Positions 53,770 through 63,266 are shown, counted from the first letter of the stretch. The stretch: DNA of 64,000 nucleotides from CADCVW01 sp964251385 (GCA_964251385.1 CAXUJK010000002.1:62001-126000); one strand, 5' to 3'. Numbers and translations are program-made. The notes: generated from the sequence alone by a model not told the origin.

Positions 53770-55011
53770 TCAATGCTCGGCCTCGCTGGCGCCCAGTTCC
53801 GACTTCATAACAAAGGCGCCCGTCGTGACGATCGTGCTGCCGGGACGCAGCCCGGAGACGATCTCGACGCGTCCGCCGCTTCGCGAGCCCACGGTGACCC
53901 GCGTCGCTTGGAAGCCGTTAGCAACGCGTACGAATACCACGTCGCGCCCCTCGACCGATTGCACCGCGGCCTCCGGGACGACGATCTGGCCCGCCGTGGC
54001 CGAGCCTCGCGGCACGATGCGCGCGCGTACGCTCTGGCCCTGCACCAGCCCGGCGGGGACGCCCGCGGGGATCAGCACCACCGTCGCCGCGCGGCTTTCC
54101 AGGCTCACCGCTGGCGTCGACGAGCGCACCGTCGCCGCCAGCGTGCCGCCACCGGGCAGCTCAATCACGGCCTGGTCGCCTGCCCGGACGCGGTTGGCGT
54201 CGGCTGCCGACACCGCGGCTTCGATCTGCACGAGCCGCGGGTTCGAGACTTCCATCAGCTCCGTACCGGCGGCTACGAACGCGCCGAGCTCGGCATCCAT
54301 CTTGGTGATCCGTCCGCCAATCAGGCTGCGCACCGCGACGCTGCGGCCGTCGGCGGTGACGCCCGCCGCAGCCGCAGCGGCTTGGGTGCGCCGGACCTCG
54401 GCCTGGGCTTGGGCCGCGAGCGATTGCGCCGCCTCCAGATCCTGCCGCGCGGTAATCCGCTCGGCGTAGAGCCGGCGTTCGCGGGCAAGCGCGGCGTTGG
54501 CGGCGGTCGCCTGTGCTTGCGCTGACGCGCGCTCCGCCACGATTGCCGAGGCGTCGCGGCTCTCGATTATGGCCACCGTCTCGCCGACGCCGACCGCGTC
54601 GCCTAGCCGCTTGAAGATGCGCGTAATGGCTCCGTCGGCGCGCGCTGTCAGCGCTGCGCGGCCTTCTGGAGGCGCGCTTACCGTCGCCTGGGCAAGGATT
54701 TCGGAGCCAAGTGAGCCAGCAGCGACGACCTCTGTCTGGACGCCGGCGGTAGCAATGCGGGCCGGGGTCATTTCGACCAGCCCCTCAGCATGCTCCTCTT
54801 CACCGCTCTGCGCCTGTTCCTCGCCTGAGGCCGGCGCAGTTGTCGCGGCTACGGGTGCTGGATCATCGACCATGCCGCGTCCGATAAGCAGCCCGCCGAT
54901 GCCGGTCGCCAGCGCGACACCCGCGATGATACCGATCGTCTTTCGACGTTCCTCGGGTGCGACGATTGTGGTGGAGGTGGTGGTCGTCGTGTTCATCTCA
55001 TCGATCCTCAT
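53770..55011 (-). CDS. czcB: CzcB-type periplasmic adaptor protein
   Basis: The 413-residue membrane-fusion protein has an N-terminal anchor (GIIAGVALATGIGGLLIGRG), a barrel-sandwich lipoyl-like domain, an Ala/Arg-rich helical hairpin near residues 150-215, and beta-barrel domains. It bridges CzcA and CzcC. The start overlaps the czcC stop (ATGA). Confidence 0.92.
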   Translation of the reverse strand: MRIDEMNTTTTTSTTIVAPEERRKTIGIIAGVALATGIGGLLIGRGMVDDPAPVAATTAPASGEEQAQSGEEEHAEGLVEMTPARIATAGVQTEVVAAGSLGSEILAQATVSAPPEGRAALTARADGAITRIFKRLGDAVGVGETVAIIESRDASAIVAERASAQAQATAANAALARERRLYAERITARQDLEAAQSLAAQAQAEVRRTQAAAAAAGVTADGRSVAVRSLIGGRITKMDAELGAFVAAGTELMEVSNPRLVQIEAAVSAADANRVRAGDQAVIELPGGGTLAATVRSSTPAVSLESRAATVVLIPAGVPAGLVQGQSVRARIVPRGSATAGQIVVPEAAVQSVEGRDVVFVRVANGFQATRVTVGSRSGGRVEIVSGLRPGSTIVTTGAFVMKSELGASEAEH

Positions 55012-56348
55012 TGCGCGGTCGCGCGGACAAGCTCGGCCACGGCCTGAGCTCGGGTGGCGCGCGCTTCGACGGCTTCGTTCTGGACGGCGGCAAGCGCGTT
55101 CTGCGCGTCGAGCAGCTCGAGCAGCTCGATCTTGCCCGCCTGGTACGAGAGTTGCGCCAGCCGCAGGGCCTCGGAAGCTTCGGGAATCGATGCCTGCTCC
55201 ACGGTCACGAGCCGCGCATCGGCCGCTTGCAAATTGGCGCGCGCGTTGTTGATCCGCACCGACGCGAAGGCGAGCGCACCGGCCCGCTGCGCTTCGGCCG
55301 CGATGATGTTGGCCTGCGCGGCCGCTACGTTGCCCTGATTGCGGTCGCGAAAAGGCAGCGGCATCGAGAAGCCGGCGACGAAGGCTTGGTCTTGCGTCGC
55401 TTGCAGCCGGCGAATGCCGAGACCTACCGCCGGATCGAGTCGACGCGCAGCCATTTCCTGCGAAAGGTTCGCCTGCGCCAGCACCAGCTCAGCCTCGGCG
55501 AGCCGAACCTCGAGGCTCTGCGCGGGCGCGGCGTCGGCGGGTGGCACGGCGGCAAGGCTGCCGGCCACCGACGCGGGCGGCGTGTCGACGCCGAACAATG
55601 AAGCCAAGGTCCGCCGCGCCGCCGCTTCCTCGACCTCGGCCACGCGCCGGGCGGTGGTCGCCTGCGTCAGCGCGGTTCTCGCGCGGAGCGCACGCAGCGG
55701 CGGCTCGCGCCCTGCATCCACGAGGATGCTTGCGATCCGCGCCAACTCCCGCGCGCGCTCCTCGTTCTCGATCGTCAGGCGAAGCCGGTCACGCGCTGCG
55801 AGCGCTGTCGCAAATTGTCCGCGCACGCCAAGGCCCAGGTCGGCGCGCGCGATCGCCAGACGCAGCTCGCTGACCGTAATCGCAGCCTGCGCGGCTGCGC
55901 GCCGGGAGGCTCGCCGACCGCCTAAATCGAGCCGCTGGCTGACCCCTACGGTCAGCTCCGCACCATGGAACCCCGAGACTTCGCCCGTTCCAAGGAAGTT
56001 TTCTACTTCGACGCTAAGCTCGGGATTGGGTCGAAATCCCGCCTGCACCAACCGGGCGCGGCTCGCGGCTACACCTGCCTCAGCCGCCGTGATCGCGGGT
56101 GAGCGCGCCTCCGCCTCGGCGATAGCCTGCTCAAGCGTCAGATTGACCGGAAGAGGTCCGCCGCGCGGAATAAGGTTCGGCAGGTCGCCAGGAAGCGGCG
56201 GCAAGGCCTGCACGCCCGAAGATGGCCGGACGGGCGAACCTATACGAGGTCCCGCAGGCGTCGACAGCTGCGCCGCCGAAGAAGTCGATTGCGCTCCCGC
56301 CGCGACGGCAAAGCCGACCGCGCAGGCACGCGCCAATAGTGAATGCAT
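55008..56348 (-). CDS. czcC: CzcC-type TolC-family outer-membrane channel
   Basis: The 446-residue protein has a signal peptide and the two repeated TolC/OEP helical halves (NLTLEQAIAEAEARSPAI near residue 75; LRLAQLSYQAGKIELLELLDAQNAL near the end). It forms the outer-membrane exit of the Czc pump. Confidence 0.92.
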   Translation of the reverse strand: MHSLLARACAVGFAVAAGAQSTSSAAQLSTPAGPRIGSPVRPSSGVQALPPLPGDLPNLIPRGGPLPVNLTLEQAIAEAEARSPAITAAEAGVAASRARLVQAGFRPNPELSVEVENFLGTGEVSGFHGAELTVGVSQRLDLGGRRASRRAAAQAAITVSELRLAIARADLGLGVRGQFATALAARDRLRLTIENEERARELARIASILVDAGREPPLRALRARTALTQATTARRVAEVEEAAARRTLASLFGVDTPPASVAGSLAAVPPADAAPAQSLEVRLAEAELVLAQANLSQEMAARRLDPAVGLGIRRLQATQDQAFVAGFSMPLPFRDRNQGNVAAAQANIIAAEAQRAGALAFASVRINNARANLQAADARLVTVEQASIPEASEALRLAQLSYQAGKIELLELLDAQNALAAVQNEAVEARATRAQAVAELVRATAQ

Positions 56349-56408
56349 GATCGTCCTCGATCCTGAACATGGGAGCCGCCACGCATCAGCGGGCGGCGTG
56401 GCCGTGTT

Positions 56409-56774
56409 CTAGGACCGGGGAGGGCGCTCCGGGCCGTTGCTCCACAAGGAGGCAAGACTTTCGGATGAGGGGGACCAATAACGCACATCCGGGGCGACGA
56501 TCTTGGCGTCCGCGACGGCGGGAGTGCGAACCGCAAGGCTGTGCGCGCAATGGTTGACGTGGCACGCTCCCTCGCCGCGAGCTGGCTCGCCGCGATCGTC
56601 AGTAGGGGCGGCGGCTACGTGCTCAGCATCCTGCACGAAGTTGCTGGTGACGGTCGTGCCGCTGTCATCGCACCCTATTTCAGCGAAGGCGGGCATAGTG
56701 CCGGCAAGGAGCATCAACAGCGCGGCGAGGACACGAAGAGCCCTTTTCGTCAACGATGTAGAACCGGCACCCAT
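56409..56774 (-). CDS. CzcI-like small periplasmic protein, head of the czc cargo
   Basis: The 121-residue protein has a signal peptide (RALRVLAALLMLLAGTMPAFA) and a mature part with C35 and a metal-binding-looking CHVNHCAH cluster at residues 71-78. Its size, location ahead of czcC and His/Cys cluster suggest a CzcI-type regulator or metal-binding protein. The identity is inferred from context, not from a clear family motif. Confidence 0.6.
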   Translation of the reverse strand: MGAGSTSLTKRALRVLAALLMLLAGTMPAFAEIGCDDSGTTVTSNFVQDAEHVAAAPTDDRGEPARGEGACHVNHCAHSLAVRTPAVADAKIVAPDVRYWSPSSESLASLWSNGPERPPRS

Positions 56775-56984
56775 TCCGCGCCACTAGCGCAGCTTCCTTA
56801 ACAAGGCCAGTGTTGTCGCAGGTAAGCGCGCATCGGCTTGATGAAACATGCCGAGCACGGTGCTAATGGAACATGGCTCAGCGTTGTTTGAACGTTTACT
56901 CTGGGGGAGTTCGGAAAAGGGCTCAGCACGTCCGACTTGTCGCAGAGCTGACTCGATCATTCGCTGCAGAGGATCTTCAAGGTT

Positions 56985-57401
56985 TCAGCGTCCGATTTCG
57001 ATGTCCAAAGCAATCTCCTTCAGCACGGACGGTCCGTTCGCCAGTCGTCGGCCGAGTGCTTCCATGAAGCGATCGTAGCGTTCACCACCCTTCTGCCGCG
57101 CGGCAACGTTGGTCTGCTCGGGCAGGCTCGGGGTTGCGGTTAGCCAGAATCGCACGAACATAGCGAGCGCCTCCAAGGCCACGCCGTCGTTGCGCTCCAG
57201 CCGTTCGAGCACGCGCACGATCCGGTCGAGACGTTTGGCGAGCGCCGCCTCGCGCCGGTCGGCACCATCGGGCGTCAGGAACGACCGGATTGCCGCTTCG
57301 ATCACGAGCGAACGCGGCTTGTGACGCTCGGCGGCGAACGCGTTGAGGTCGCGGAGCAGCGAGGCTTCCAAGTAGACGCTGAGTGGGGTCTTGCGAGGCA
57401 C
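56985..57401 (-). CDS. Ribbon-helix-helix (CopG-type) protein linked to traG
   Basis: From a GTG at 57401, 4 bp after the traG stop, the ORF gives 138 residues starting PRKTPLSVYLEASLLRDL, with AAERHKPRSLVIEAAIRSFL as the helix pair of a CopG-type DNA-binding domain. A membrane-like VALEALAMFVRFWL segment follows. Such genes regularly follow traG in Tn4371-like elements; it may act as a relaxosome accessory or regulator. Confidence 0.85.
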   Translation of the reverse strand: MPRKTPLSVYLEASLLRDLNAFAAERHKPRSLVIEAAIRSFLTPDGADRREAALAKRLDRIVRVLERLERNDGVALEALAMFVRFWLTATPSLPEQTNVAARQKGGERYDRFMEALGRRLANGPSVLKEIALDIEIGR

Positions 57402-57405
57402 GGCG

Positions 57406-59385
57406 TTACAGCTCCATGTCGTCGCGCGGGTCCAGGGCGACCTGCCGGGCGGCGATCCGCGCTTGCCGCGCAAGCGCGCGCAGACGTACGGCTTCGTCGT
57501 CCAGCTCGGCCTCGTCGTCATCGAACTCGTTGCGCGCCGGCTCGGCGGGTTGCGTCTCGACCACGTCAGGAGCAGCGATCTCGGGCTCGCGCCGAAGACC
57601 GCCATCGGACGCGTCCGGCTCCTCGTCCTGACGTGTGACGATGCGACCCGTCCAATCGTCGGCGCCCGCCCGTGCCGTGACCGGCCGTGGTCCCGTCGTC
57701 GGTCCGGGCGGGGCAAGTACGCGGCGTTGGAGCTGCGGATCCTCGTAGTAGCGGGCCTTCCGCGCCCGGATCGGAGCCACGCCCGAGACGAGCACCACCT
57801 GCTCGTCAGATGGGAGTTGCATAATCTCGCCCGGCGTCAGCAGCGGTCGTGCGGTCTCTTGGCGGCTCACCATAAGGTGGCCGAGCCACGGCGAGAGCCG
57901 ATGACCGGCGTAGTTGCGGCTGTCGCGGATCTCGGTCGCGGTGCCGAGGCTGTCCGACACGCGCTTGGCGGTGCGCTCGTCGTTGGTTGAGAAGGCGACC
58001 CGGACGTGACAGTTGTCCAGGATGGCGTTGTTCTGGCCGTAGGCCTTCTCGATCTGGTTGAGGCTCTGAGCGATGAGGAACGACCGCACGCCGTATCCAG
58101 CCATGAAGGCGAGCGCGGACTCGAAAAAATCCAGCCGGCCGAGTGCGGGGAACTCATCAAGCATGAGCAACAGGCGGTGACGCCTGTGCTTGGACTGCAG
58201 CTCTTCGGTCAGCCGGCGGCCGATCTGGTTGAGCAGCAGCCGGATCAGCGGCTTGGTGCGGCTGATGTCGGACGGCGGCACGACGAGGTAGAGCGTCATC
58301 GGCGACGCGCCCTGAACGAGGTCGGCGATGCGCCAGTCGCAGCGGCGGGTCACCTCGGCGACGACGGGATCACGGTAGAGCCCCAAGAACGACATCGCCG
58401 TGGACAGCACACCCGAGCGCTCGTTATCGGATTTATTGAGGAGCTCGCGTCCGGCACTGGCCACGACGGGGTGAACGCCAGCCTCGCCCAGGTGCGGCGT
58501 CTTCATCATGGCGTCGAGCGTGGCTTCGATGGTGCGCTTTGGATCGGAGAGGAAGGCGGCGACGCCGGCTAGCGTCTTGTCGGGTTCGGCGTAGAGGACG
58601 TGGAGGATGGCGCCGACGAGTAGCGCGTGGCTGGTCTTCTCCCAGTGGTTCCGGCGCTCCAGCGCGCCTTCGGGATCGACCAGGATGTCCGCGATGTTCT
58701 GGACGTCGCGGACCTCGCTCGGGCCTCGGCGAACCTCCAGCAGCGGGTTGTAGGCCGAACTCGCCGGGTTGGTCGGATCGAACAGCGCCACGCGTCCGAA
58801 CCGCTGGCGCCAGCCCGCAGTCAACGTCCAGTTCTCGCCCTTGATGTCGTGCACGACGCACGAGCCGGGCCAAGTCAGCAGCGTCGGCACGACCAAGCCG
58901 ACGCCTTTGCCCGAGCGGGTCGGCGCGAAACAGAGGACGTGCTCGGGTCCGTCGTGTCGGAGGTAGGCGTTGAGGTGCTTGCCGAGCACGACGCCGTCGG
59001 CCCCGAGCAGCCCCGCCTTCGTCATCTCGTCGCGGGTCGCCCAGCGCGCCGAGCCGTAGGTCGAGACCGACTTGGCCTCGCGGGCGCGCCACACCGAGAG
59101 CGAAATCGCGACGGCAATAGATACGAAGCCGCCCGCCGACGCGATGTACGCGCCTTCCATGAATACTCGCGGCGCATAGGCGTCGTACCAGTACCACCAG
59201 ACGAAGAAGGCGGGCGGCGGGTAGAGCGGCAGCCCGAGCAACTCGCCCATTGGCGTTCCGAGCTGCGGCTGGAAGCCGAGCCTCCACGCCACCCACTCGG
59301 TCGCTCCCCAGACGAACAGGAGCACGATGGCGGCGACAAGGAGCAGCTGGCCCCAGAGGATGCGGGTTCCGGACATGGAGATCAT
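57406..59385 (-). CDS. traG: TraG, VirD4-like type IV coupling protein
   Basis: The 659-residue protein has two N-terminal membrane helices, a Walker A APTRSGKG (residues 154-161), a Walker B (LLLMLDEFPALGRL) and the conserved C-terminal SLNQIEKAYGQNNAILDN segment. It brings the relaxase-DNA complex to the secretion channel and pumps DNA. A start at an in-frame Met five residues... four residues... downstream is also possible. Confidence 0.94.
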   Translation of the reverse strand: MISMSGTRILWGQLLLVAAIVLLFVWGATEWVAWRLGFQPQLGTPMGELLGLPLYPPPAFFVWWYWYDAYAPRVFMEGAYIASAGGFVSIAVAISLSVWRAREAKSVSTYGSARWATRDEMTKAGLLGADGVVLGKHLNAYLRHDGPEHVLCFAPTRSGKGVGLVVPTLLTWPGSCVVHDIKGENWTLTAGWRQRFGRVALFDPTNPASSAYNPLLEVRRGPSEVRDVQNIADILVDPEGALERRNHWEKTSHALLVGAILHVLYAEPDKTLAGVAAFLSDPKRTIEATLDAMMKTPHLGEAGVHPVVASAGRELLNKSDNERSGVLSTAMSFLGLYRDPVVAEVTRRCDWRIADLVQGASPMTLYLVVPPSDISRTKPLIRLLLNQIGRRLTEELQSKHRRHRLLLMLDEFPALGRLDFFESALAFMAGYGVRSFLIAQSLNQIEKAYGQNNAILDNCHVRVAFSTNDERTAKRVSDSLGTATEIRDSRNYAGHRLSPWLGHLMVSRQETARPLLTPGEIMQLPSDEQVVLVSGVAPIRARKARYYEDPQLQRRVLAPPGPTTGPRPVTARAGADDWTGRIVTRQDEEPDASDGGLRREPEIAAPDVVETQPAEPARNEFDDDEAELDDEAVRLRALARQARIAARQVALDPRDDMEL

Positions 59386-59466
59386 GCCGACGCGCGTCGG
59401 CGCGCTGGATCAAGGCTCTTCGGAAAGTGAGCGAGCCCCCGCGCGCAGAGACGCGTGGGCTTCGGG

Positions 59467-61194
59467 TCAGAGCCCCAGGCCACGCTTGCGTCCGAAGCTC
59501 CAGTCGATGCCGCCGCCCGATATCGCCACGCCGCCGACCTGCTGCCCGAGTCGCTTCTCGAGCGACGGGGACCACGGCACGAGCTGGAAGCCGAGCCCGT
59601 CGTCGAGCATGGCGAAACGACCGGAGGCGAGCTGAAGCCGCTGGCGGTACACGCCACCGACATGGTCGCCCGTCGTGGCGGGTCGGTGCGCCAGACCTGT
59701 TTCGGCAGAAAGCCGTGCGGCAACGCCGTCGAGTTCGCGCTGGCGCAGCGTGTCGAGCAGGTCGCGCGCGAACACCACGCGCTGCCCCTGACGACGCGCC
59801 AGACCCTCGCCCGCCAGATGTTCGGCGCGGCGGTCGAGCGCGTCGCGGACCTCCGCCCCGAACCCGCCCGAGCCGAGCGCGGCGGGCTCGCGCGCGATCG
59901 CCTGCCGGTCGAGCCAGGTGGCACCCGGAGCTGTCACCTGCGCTTCGATCGCGAGGTCCGAGCGGACGGCGAGCGCTACCCGTTCGCGGCCGCGCGCGTC
60001 TTCATAGCGGCGTAGCTCGACGACCGACCCGATCCGTCCGTCGCTGGCGGCGTCCAGGTCGGGCAGCTTGACGTGGTGCGTGTGCCCGTCGACGCCCTCG
60101 ACCACGGCGTAGGCCGTTCCCTTCAACTCGTCGTCGAGCCCACGTCCGGCGAGCCGGCCAAGCACCGGCCCGGCGCGTTCGCCTTCGAGGACAAACGTCG
60201 ACGCGTCCGCCTCGAGTCCGGTTCGCGTCATGGCGCGGTGTAGACGCTTGATGACGTCCCCGCGCTCGCCGAGCGCGCGCAGCTTCGGCTCGGCGTCTTC
60301 GGCGAGCATGAAGCGCCCTCCGCCGATATCCTCGGCCAACCCGAGCCGCGCCAGCTTCCGCATGCGCCCGATCTTCTCGTCATGAAGCGGGTCGGGGACG
60401 CTTCCCGGAACCCGCCGCAGGTCCACCACTCCTTCCCGGCCAGCCGCCTCGCGCGCTAGTGCGCGGTCGAGCTTGGTCCATCGTTCGGCGTCCACCTGAC
60501 GCGCAAGCTCGCGTCGGACCTCTCGATCGGTGCGCGGGCCGAGCTCCTGAGTGATGAGCGCGGCCGCCCGGTCGCGCATGCCGGAGCTGATGTAGTCGCG
60601 ACTGATGACGAGGTCGTCGCCTCGATCCGTCCTGCCGCGGACCAGCAAATGGACGTGCGGGTGCTCCGTATTCCAGTGATCGACGGCAACCCAGTCGAGT
60701 TTCGTCCCGAGGTCTTGGCTTGCCTGGGCCATGAGGTCGCGCGTGAGCCCGCGAAGGTCAGCGAGTTCTCCGGCGTCGTCCGGCGAGACGATGAAGCGGA
60801 AGTGATGACGGTCGCCCTCGCAGCGGCCCGCGAAGTCGGCGCCGTCCACGCCGTCATGGCCGGCGTCGAAGAGCTGGCCCGGCGCTCCGTCGCGGGTGAC
60901 GCCGTCGCGCTGAAGATAGGCAACGTGCGCGGTGAGCCCGCCCGGGCGACCAGCTTGGCGGACAACACGCGCCTTGATGACCGCGCCGCGCGATCGTGCG
61001 AGCAGTGCCCGCGAAGCGCCAAGGCTGGCCGAGCGGCCTCGGCCCCAAGTAGCGCGGCGACTGCCTCCGGTCGGGCGGTGGCCTCCCGCTTTCTGGGCCG
61101 CCCTGAGCGCCTGTTGCAGGAACGACCTGGCCCTGGGCTGCGGGGTCGAGCGGATGCGGCCGGGACGAATACGAAGATCGTCGTTGTCGGTCAT
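59467..61194 (-). CDS. Relaxase, DUF3363/VirD2-like mobilisation nuclease
   Basis: The 575-residue protein nicks the transfer origin. The N-terminal nuclease has a candidate catalytic Tyr in HVAYLQRDGV (Y93), the histidine pair in DRHHFRFIVSPDDA near 130, and the metal-binding HPHVHLLVRG at 178-187. The C-terminal half is the DUF3363 region. This type is found in Tn4371-like elements (RlxS). A candidate oriT with an RP4-like nick sequence lies directly upstream of the gene. Confidence 0.92.
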   Translation of the reverse strand: MTDNDDLRIRPGRIRSTPQPRARSFLQQALRAAQKAGGHRPTGGSRRATWGRGRSASLGASRALLARSRGAVIKARVVRQAGRPGGLTAHVAYLQRDGVTRDGAPGQLFDAGHDGVDGADFAGRCEGDRHHFRFIVSPDDAGELADLRGLTRDLMAQASQDLGTKLDWVAVDHWNTEHPHVHLLVRGRTDRGDDLVISRDYISSGMRDRAAALITQELGPRTDREVRRELARQVDAERWTKLDRALAREAAGREGVVDLRRVPGSVPDPLHDEKIGRMRKLARLGLAEDIGGGRFMLAEDAEPKLRALGERGDVIKRLHRAMTRTGLEADASTFVLEGERAGPVLGRLAGRGLDDELKGTAYAVVEGVDGHTHHVKLPDLDAASDGRIGSVVELRRYEDARGRERVALAVRSDLAIEAQVTAPGATWLDRQAIAREPAALGSGGFGAEVRDALDRRAEHLAGEGLARRQGQRVVFARDLLDTLRQRELDGVAARLSAETGLAHRPATTGDHVGGVYRQRLQLASGRFAMLDDGLGFQLVPWSPSLEKRLGQQVGGVAISGGGIDWSFGRKRGLGL

Positions 61195-61201
61195 AGCGAA
61201 G

Positions 61202-61349
61202 GCCGCAATGTGCGGAAACCCGAGCTAAACCGCCGACTTCGCCGCAACGACAATGTGCAGGCATTACAGGCAATGTGGCCTAAGTCGCTGTTGTCGTTGC
61301 TGGTATTCTCCCGACCGACCGGCCGCACATTGCGGCTTGTATCCTGCCC
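61202..61349 (+). other. oriT: Candidate origin of transfer (oriT) with RP4-type nick sequence
   Basis: The region ahead of the relaxase has nested inverted repeats. The outer arms are GCCGCAATGTGCGG (61202-61215) and CCGCACATTGCGGC (61323-61336), exact over 14 bp. The inner arms are GCAACGACAA (61244-61253) and TTGTCGTTGC (61291-61300). Three bases after the outer arm lies TATCCTGCCC (61340-61349), identical to the RP4 nick region, where cutting is after the G. The position between transglycosylase and relaxase and the relaxase class fit well. Confidence 0.7.
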
Positions 61350-61435
61350 TCGTCTGTTGCTTCGGCCCCAGCATCCCCACGACCTGCCCAAGACTTCGCG
61401 AGTGCAAGCTCCGACGCGATGAAAGATGATGCGGG

Positions 61436-62254
61436 TCACTCCGGCCTCCGCACAGCGAAGAGGCTATCCTGAGCACCTGATGAGGCTGCAGCGGTGTCGC
61501 TCGTCGGCGTGATCTCACCTTGCAGCCAACCTGCCGTGAGTTGTCCATTCGCCTGGCCTGAAGCTGCTTCGGGAGCATCGTCCGACAGCGCCGCGAAGAG
61601 CGATGCGCGACGCCATGCGACGCGGTCCACCTGCACCACCACCGTCGGCTGAGACACAGCCGAACCGCCGACCAAGGGTGCGAGCCGCGCCATGTAAGCG
61701 ACCGTCTCGCGTGGAAGCGGACGCCTGCGGGAGACGTAGTCTTCCCAGCGACCCGGCCCCGCGTTGTATGCAGCCAGGAACCCCGCCGTTCCGTAGCGAT
61801 CGTGCAACTCGCGAAGGTACGCCGCGCCAGCCAGGATGTTGTCTCGGCGGCCGTAAGCGTCCGGCCCGAGCCCGTGGCGCGAGCGAAGCTCCGCGTAGGT
61901 GCCGGGCATGACCTGCATCAAACCCATAGCACCCGCGTGCGACGTGGCGGCCGGATTGCCCGCGCTCTCGACGCGCATCACCGACCAAATCCATGCCTCC
62001 GGTATGCCGAACCGACGCGACGCCTCGGCAACGTGGACGGCGTACGGGTGAGTGTTGACCGGGGCAGCCGGTGGCGAGGCCGAAGGCGAGCCAACCGGCG
62101 TGGCTTCAACCTGCGCGACGGCGGGCAAAGCCATGCCGAGTAGCAGTGCAGCCGCGACCGCAAACGGGACAAAAGCGTGTCGGCGCGAGCAGGCGCGAGG
62201 CGGAGCGAGCACGCCCGAGCCGCCGCCGTAGGTGTTAAAGGCTGGTGATTTCAC
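61436..62254 (-). CDS. Lytic transglycosylase of the conjugation system
   Basis: The 272-residue exported protein has an N-terminal signal region (FAVAAALLLGMALPAVA) and a SLT domain with the catalytic Glu in RVESAGNP (E96), GAMGLMQVMPGTY and AAYNAGPGRW. It opens peptidoglycan for channel assembly, like VirB1/TrbN. It overlaps traF by 4 bp. Confidence 0.93.
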   Translation of the reverse strand: MKSPAFNTYGGGSGVLAPPRACSRRHAFVPFAVAAALLLGMALPAVAQVEATPVGSPSASPPAAPVNTHPYAVHVAEASRRFGIPEAWIWSVMRVESAGNPAATSHAGAMGLMQVMPGTYAELRSRHGLGPDAYGRRDNILAGAAYLRELHDRYGTAGFLAAYNAGPGRWEDYVSRRRPLPRETVAYMARLAPLVGGSAVSQPTVVVQVDRVAWRRASLFAALSDDAPEAASGQANGQLTAGWLQGEITPTSDTAAASSGAQDSLFAVRRPE

Positions 62255-62790
62255 CGCTTGTCCTCAACAAACAGCGGCGTCGCACGGCCTAGCACGGTGG
62301 AACGCGGAAGTGGCCCGAAGTAGCGCCCGTCAAGCGAGCCGGGATGGTCGGCGTTGAGCAGGAAGAGCTGACCTTCGCCGATGATAATGCAGCCGCTCCA
62401 GCGTGGAAGAAAACGGCCGCGGCGATCACGATCCTGAGCGATGGCGCGCGATCGCCCGGCGACGGTGACGACGTTGCCAAGGCGGCACACACGCGTGCCC
62501 GGCAGCGCCTCTACGCGCTTGAGCAACGGCACGCCTCGGCCGAGATAGCCGCCCTCCACGAGCCAGCCCGCAAGCGGTTCTGGCGGCATTACGGCGGCAA
62601 GCACGCCGGGTCGGAGCGGCGCGTCGGGCCGTACGGCGTAAAGCCCGGTCGGCACACTGGCGGACACGTTCCAGACGAGCCGGGTCGGTAGGTCGGCAAC
62701 GGCCGAAAGGCCGAGCAGTGCCAGTCCGGCGAGCGCCAGCGCGGCGCCGCGAAGCGGCAGCGGGCGCGCGAAGTCGAGGGCGATAATCAT
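62251..62790 (-). CDS. traF: TraF, S26-family pilin-processing peptidase
   Basis: The 179-residue membrane peptidase has one N-terminal helix, the catalytic Ser in SASVPTGLYAV (S45) and the Lys in LLKRVEALPG (K91), followed by FLLNADHPGSLDGRYFG. In P-type systems TraF matures and cyclises the TrbC pilin. ATG 62790 overlaps the DUF2840 stop (ATGA), which supports it over an earlier start. Confidence 0.92.
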   Translation of the reverse strand: MIIALDFARPLPLRGAALALAGLALLGLSAVADLPTRLVWNVSASVPTGLYAVRPDAPLRPGVLAAVMPPEPLAGWLVEGGYLGRGVPLLKRVEALPGTRVCRLGNVVTVAGRSRAIAQDRDRRGRFLPRWSGCIIIGEGQLFLLNADHPGSLDGRYFGPLPRSTVLGRATPLFVEDKR

Positions 62791-63257
62791 GTCATAAGTC
62801 CTTTGCGGAGCAGCCAGGCGCAATGACGCGCGGCGGCGTAAGGGCGAGGCGCGAGCCCGCCCGCGAGGCAGTGACCGACGTGCCGCCAATGCTCGGGCGC
62901 GACGTCGGCCGGATCGACGCCGACCGCCTCGACAGCGTCGATCGCCTCCAACGCGCGGGCGACCTTGGGCCAGCCGGCGACGCGCAGCAGGGTCTCGCCT
63001 CCGGGCGTCACGAACGGCACGGTCGTGAAGGGCTCACCGGCGTGAACGGCGCGCAGGATGTCGAGCCGACTCTCGACCGTGCCGTGCTCGCCGCGACGCC
63101 ACCGCACAAAGGCGAACACCGCGTCTGGCGCAAAGGACAGTACGCGCGATTGGCGGTCCACAATTCGCTCGGCCGCGTGGCGGCCGAAGCGGATCCAGCG
63201 CTGCACTTGCTCTTCCACGTGCACGAGTTCGACGTGTGTGAAGTTGTCGGGCGGCAC
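62787..63257 (-). CDS. DUF2840 domain-containing protein
   Basis: The 156-residue protein matches the pattern of DUF2840 proteins that precede traF in these elements (FTHVELVHVEEQVQRWIRFG start, AFVRWRRGEHGTVESRLDILRA in the middle). No catalytic motif is seen and the function is unknown. It starts 9 bp after the HTH gene. Confidence 0.88.
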   Translation of the reverse strand: MPPDNFTHVELVHVEEQVQRWIRFGRHAAERIVDRQSRVLSFAPDAVFAFVRWRRGEHGTVESRLDILRAVHAGEPFTTVPFVTPGGETLLRVAGWPKVARALEAIDAVEAVGVDPADVAPEHWRHVGHCLAGGLAPRPYAAARHCAWLLRKGLMT

Positions 63258-63266
63258 GGCCGCGGC

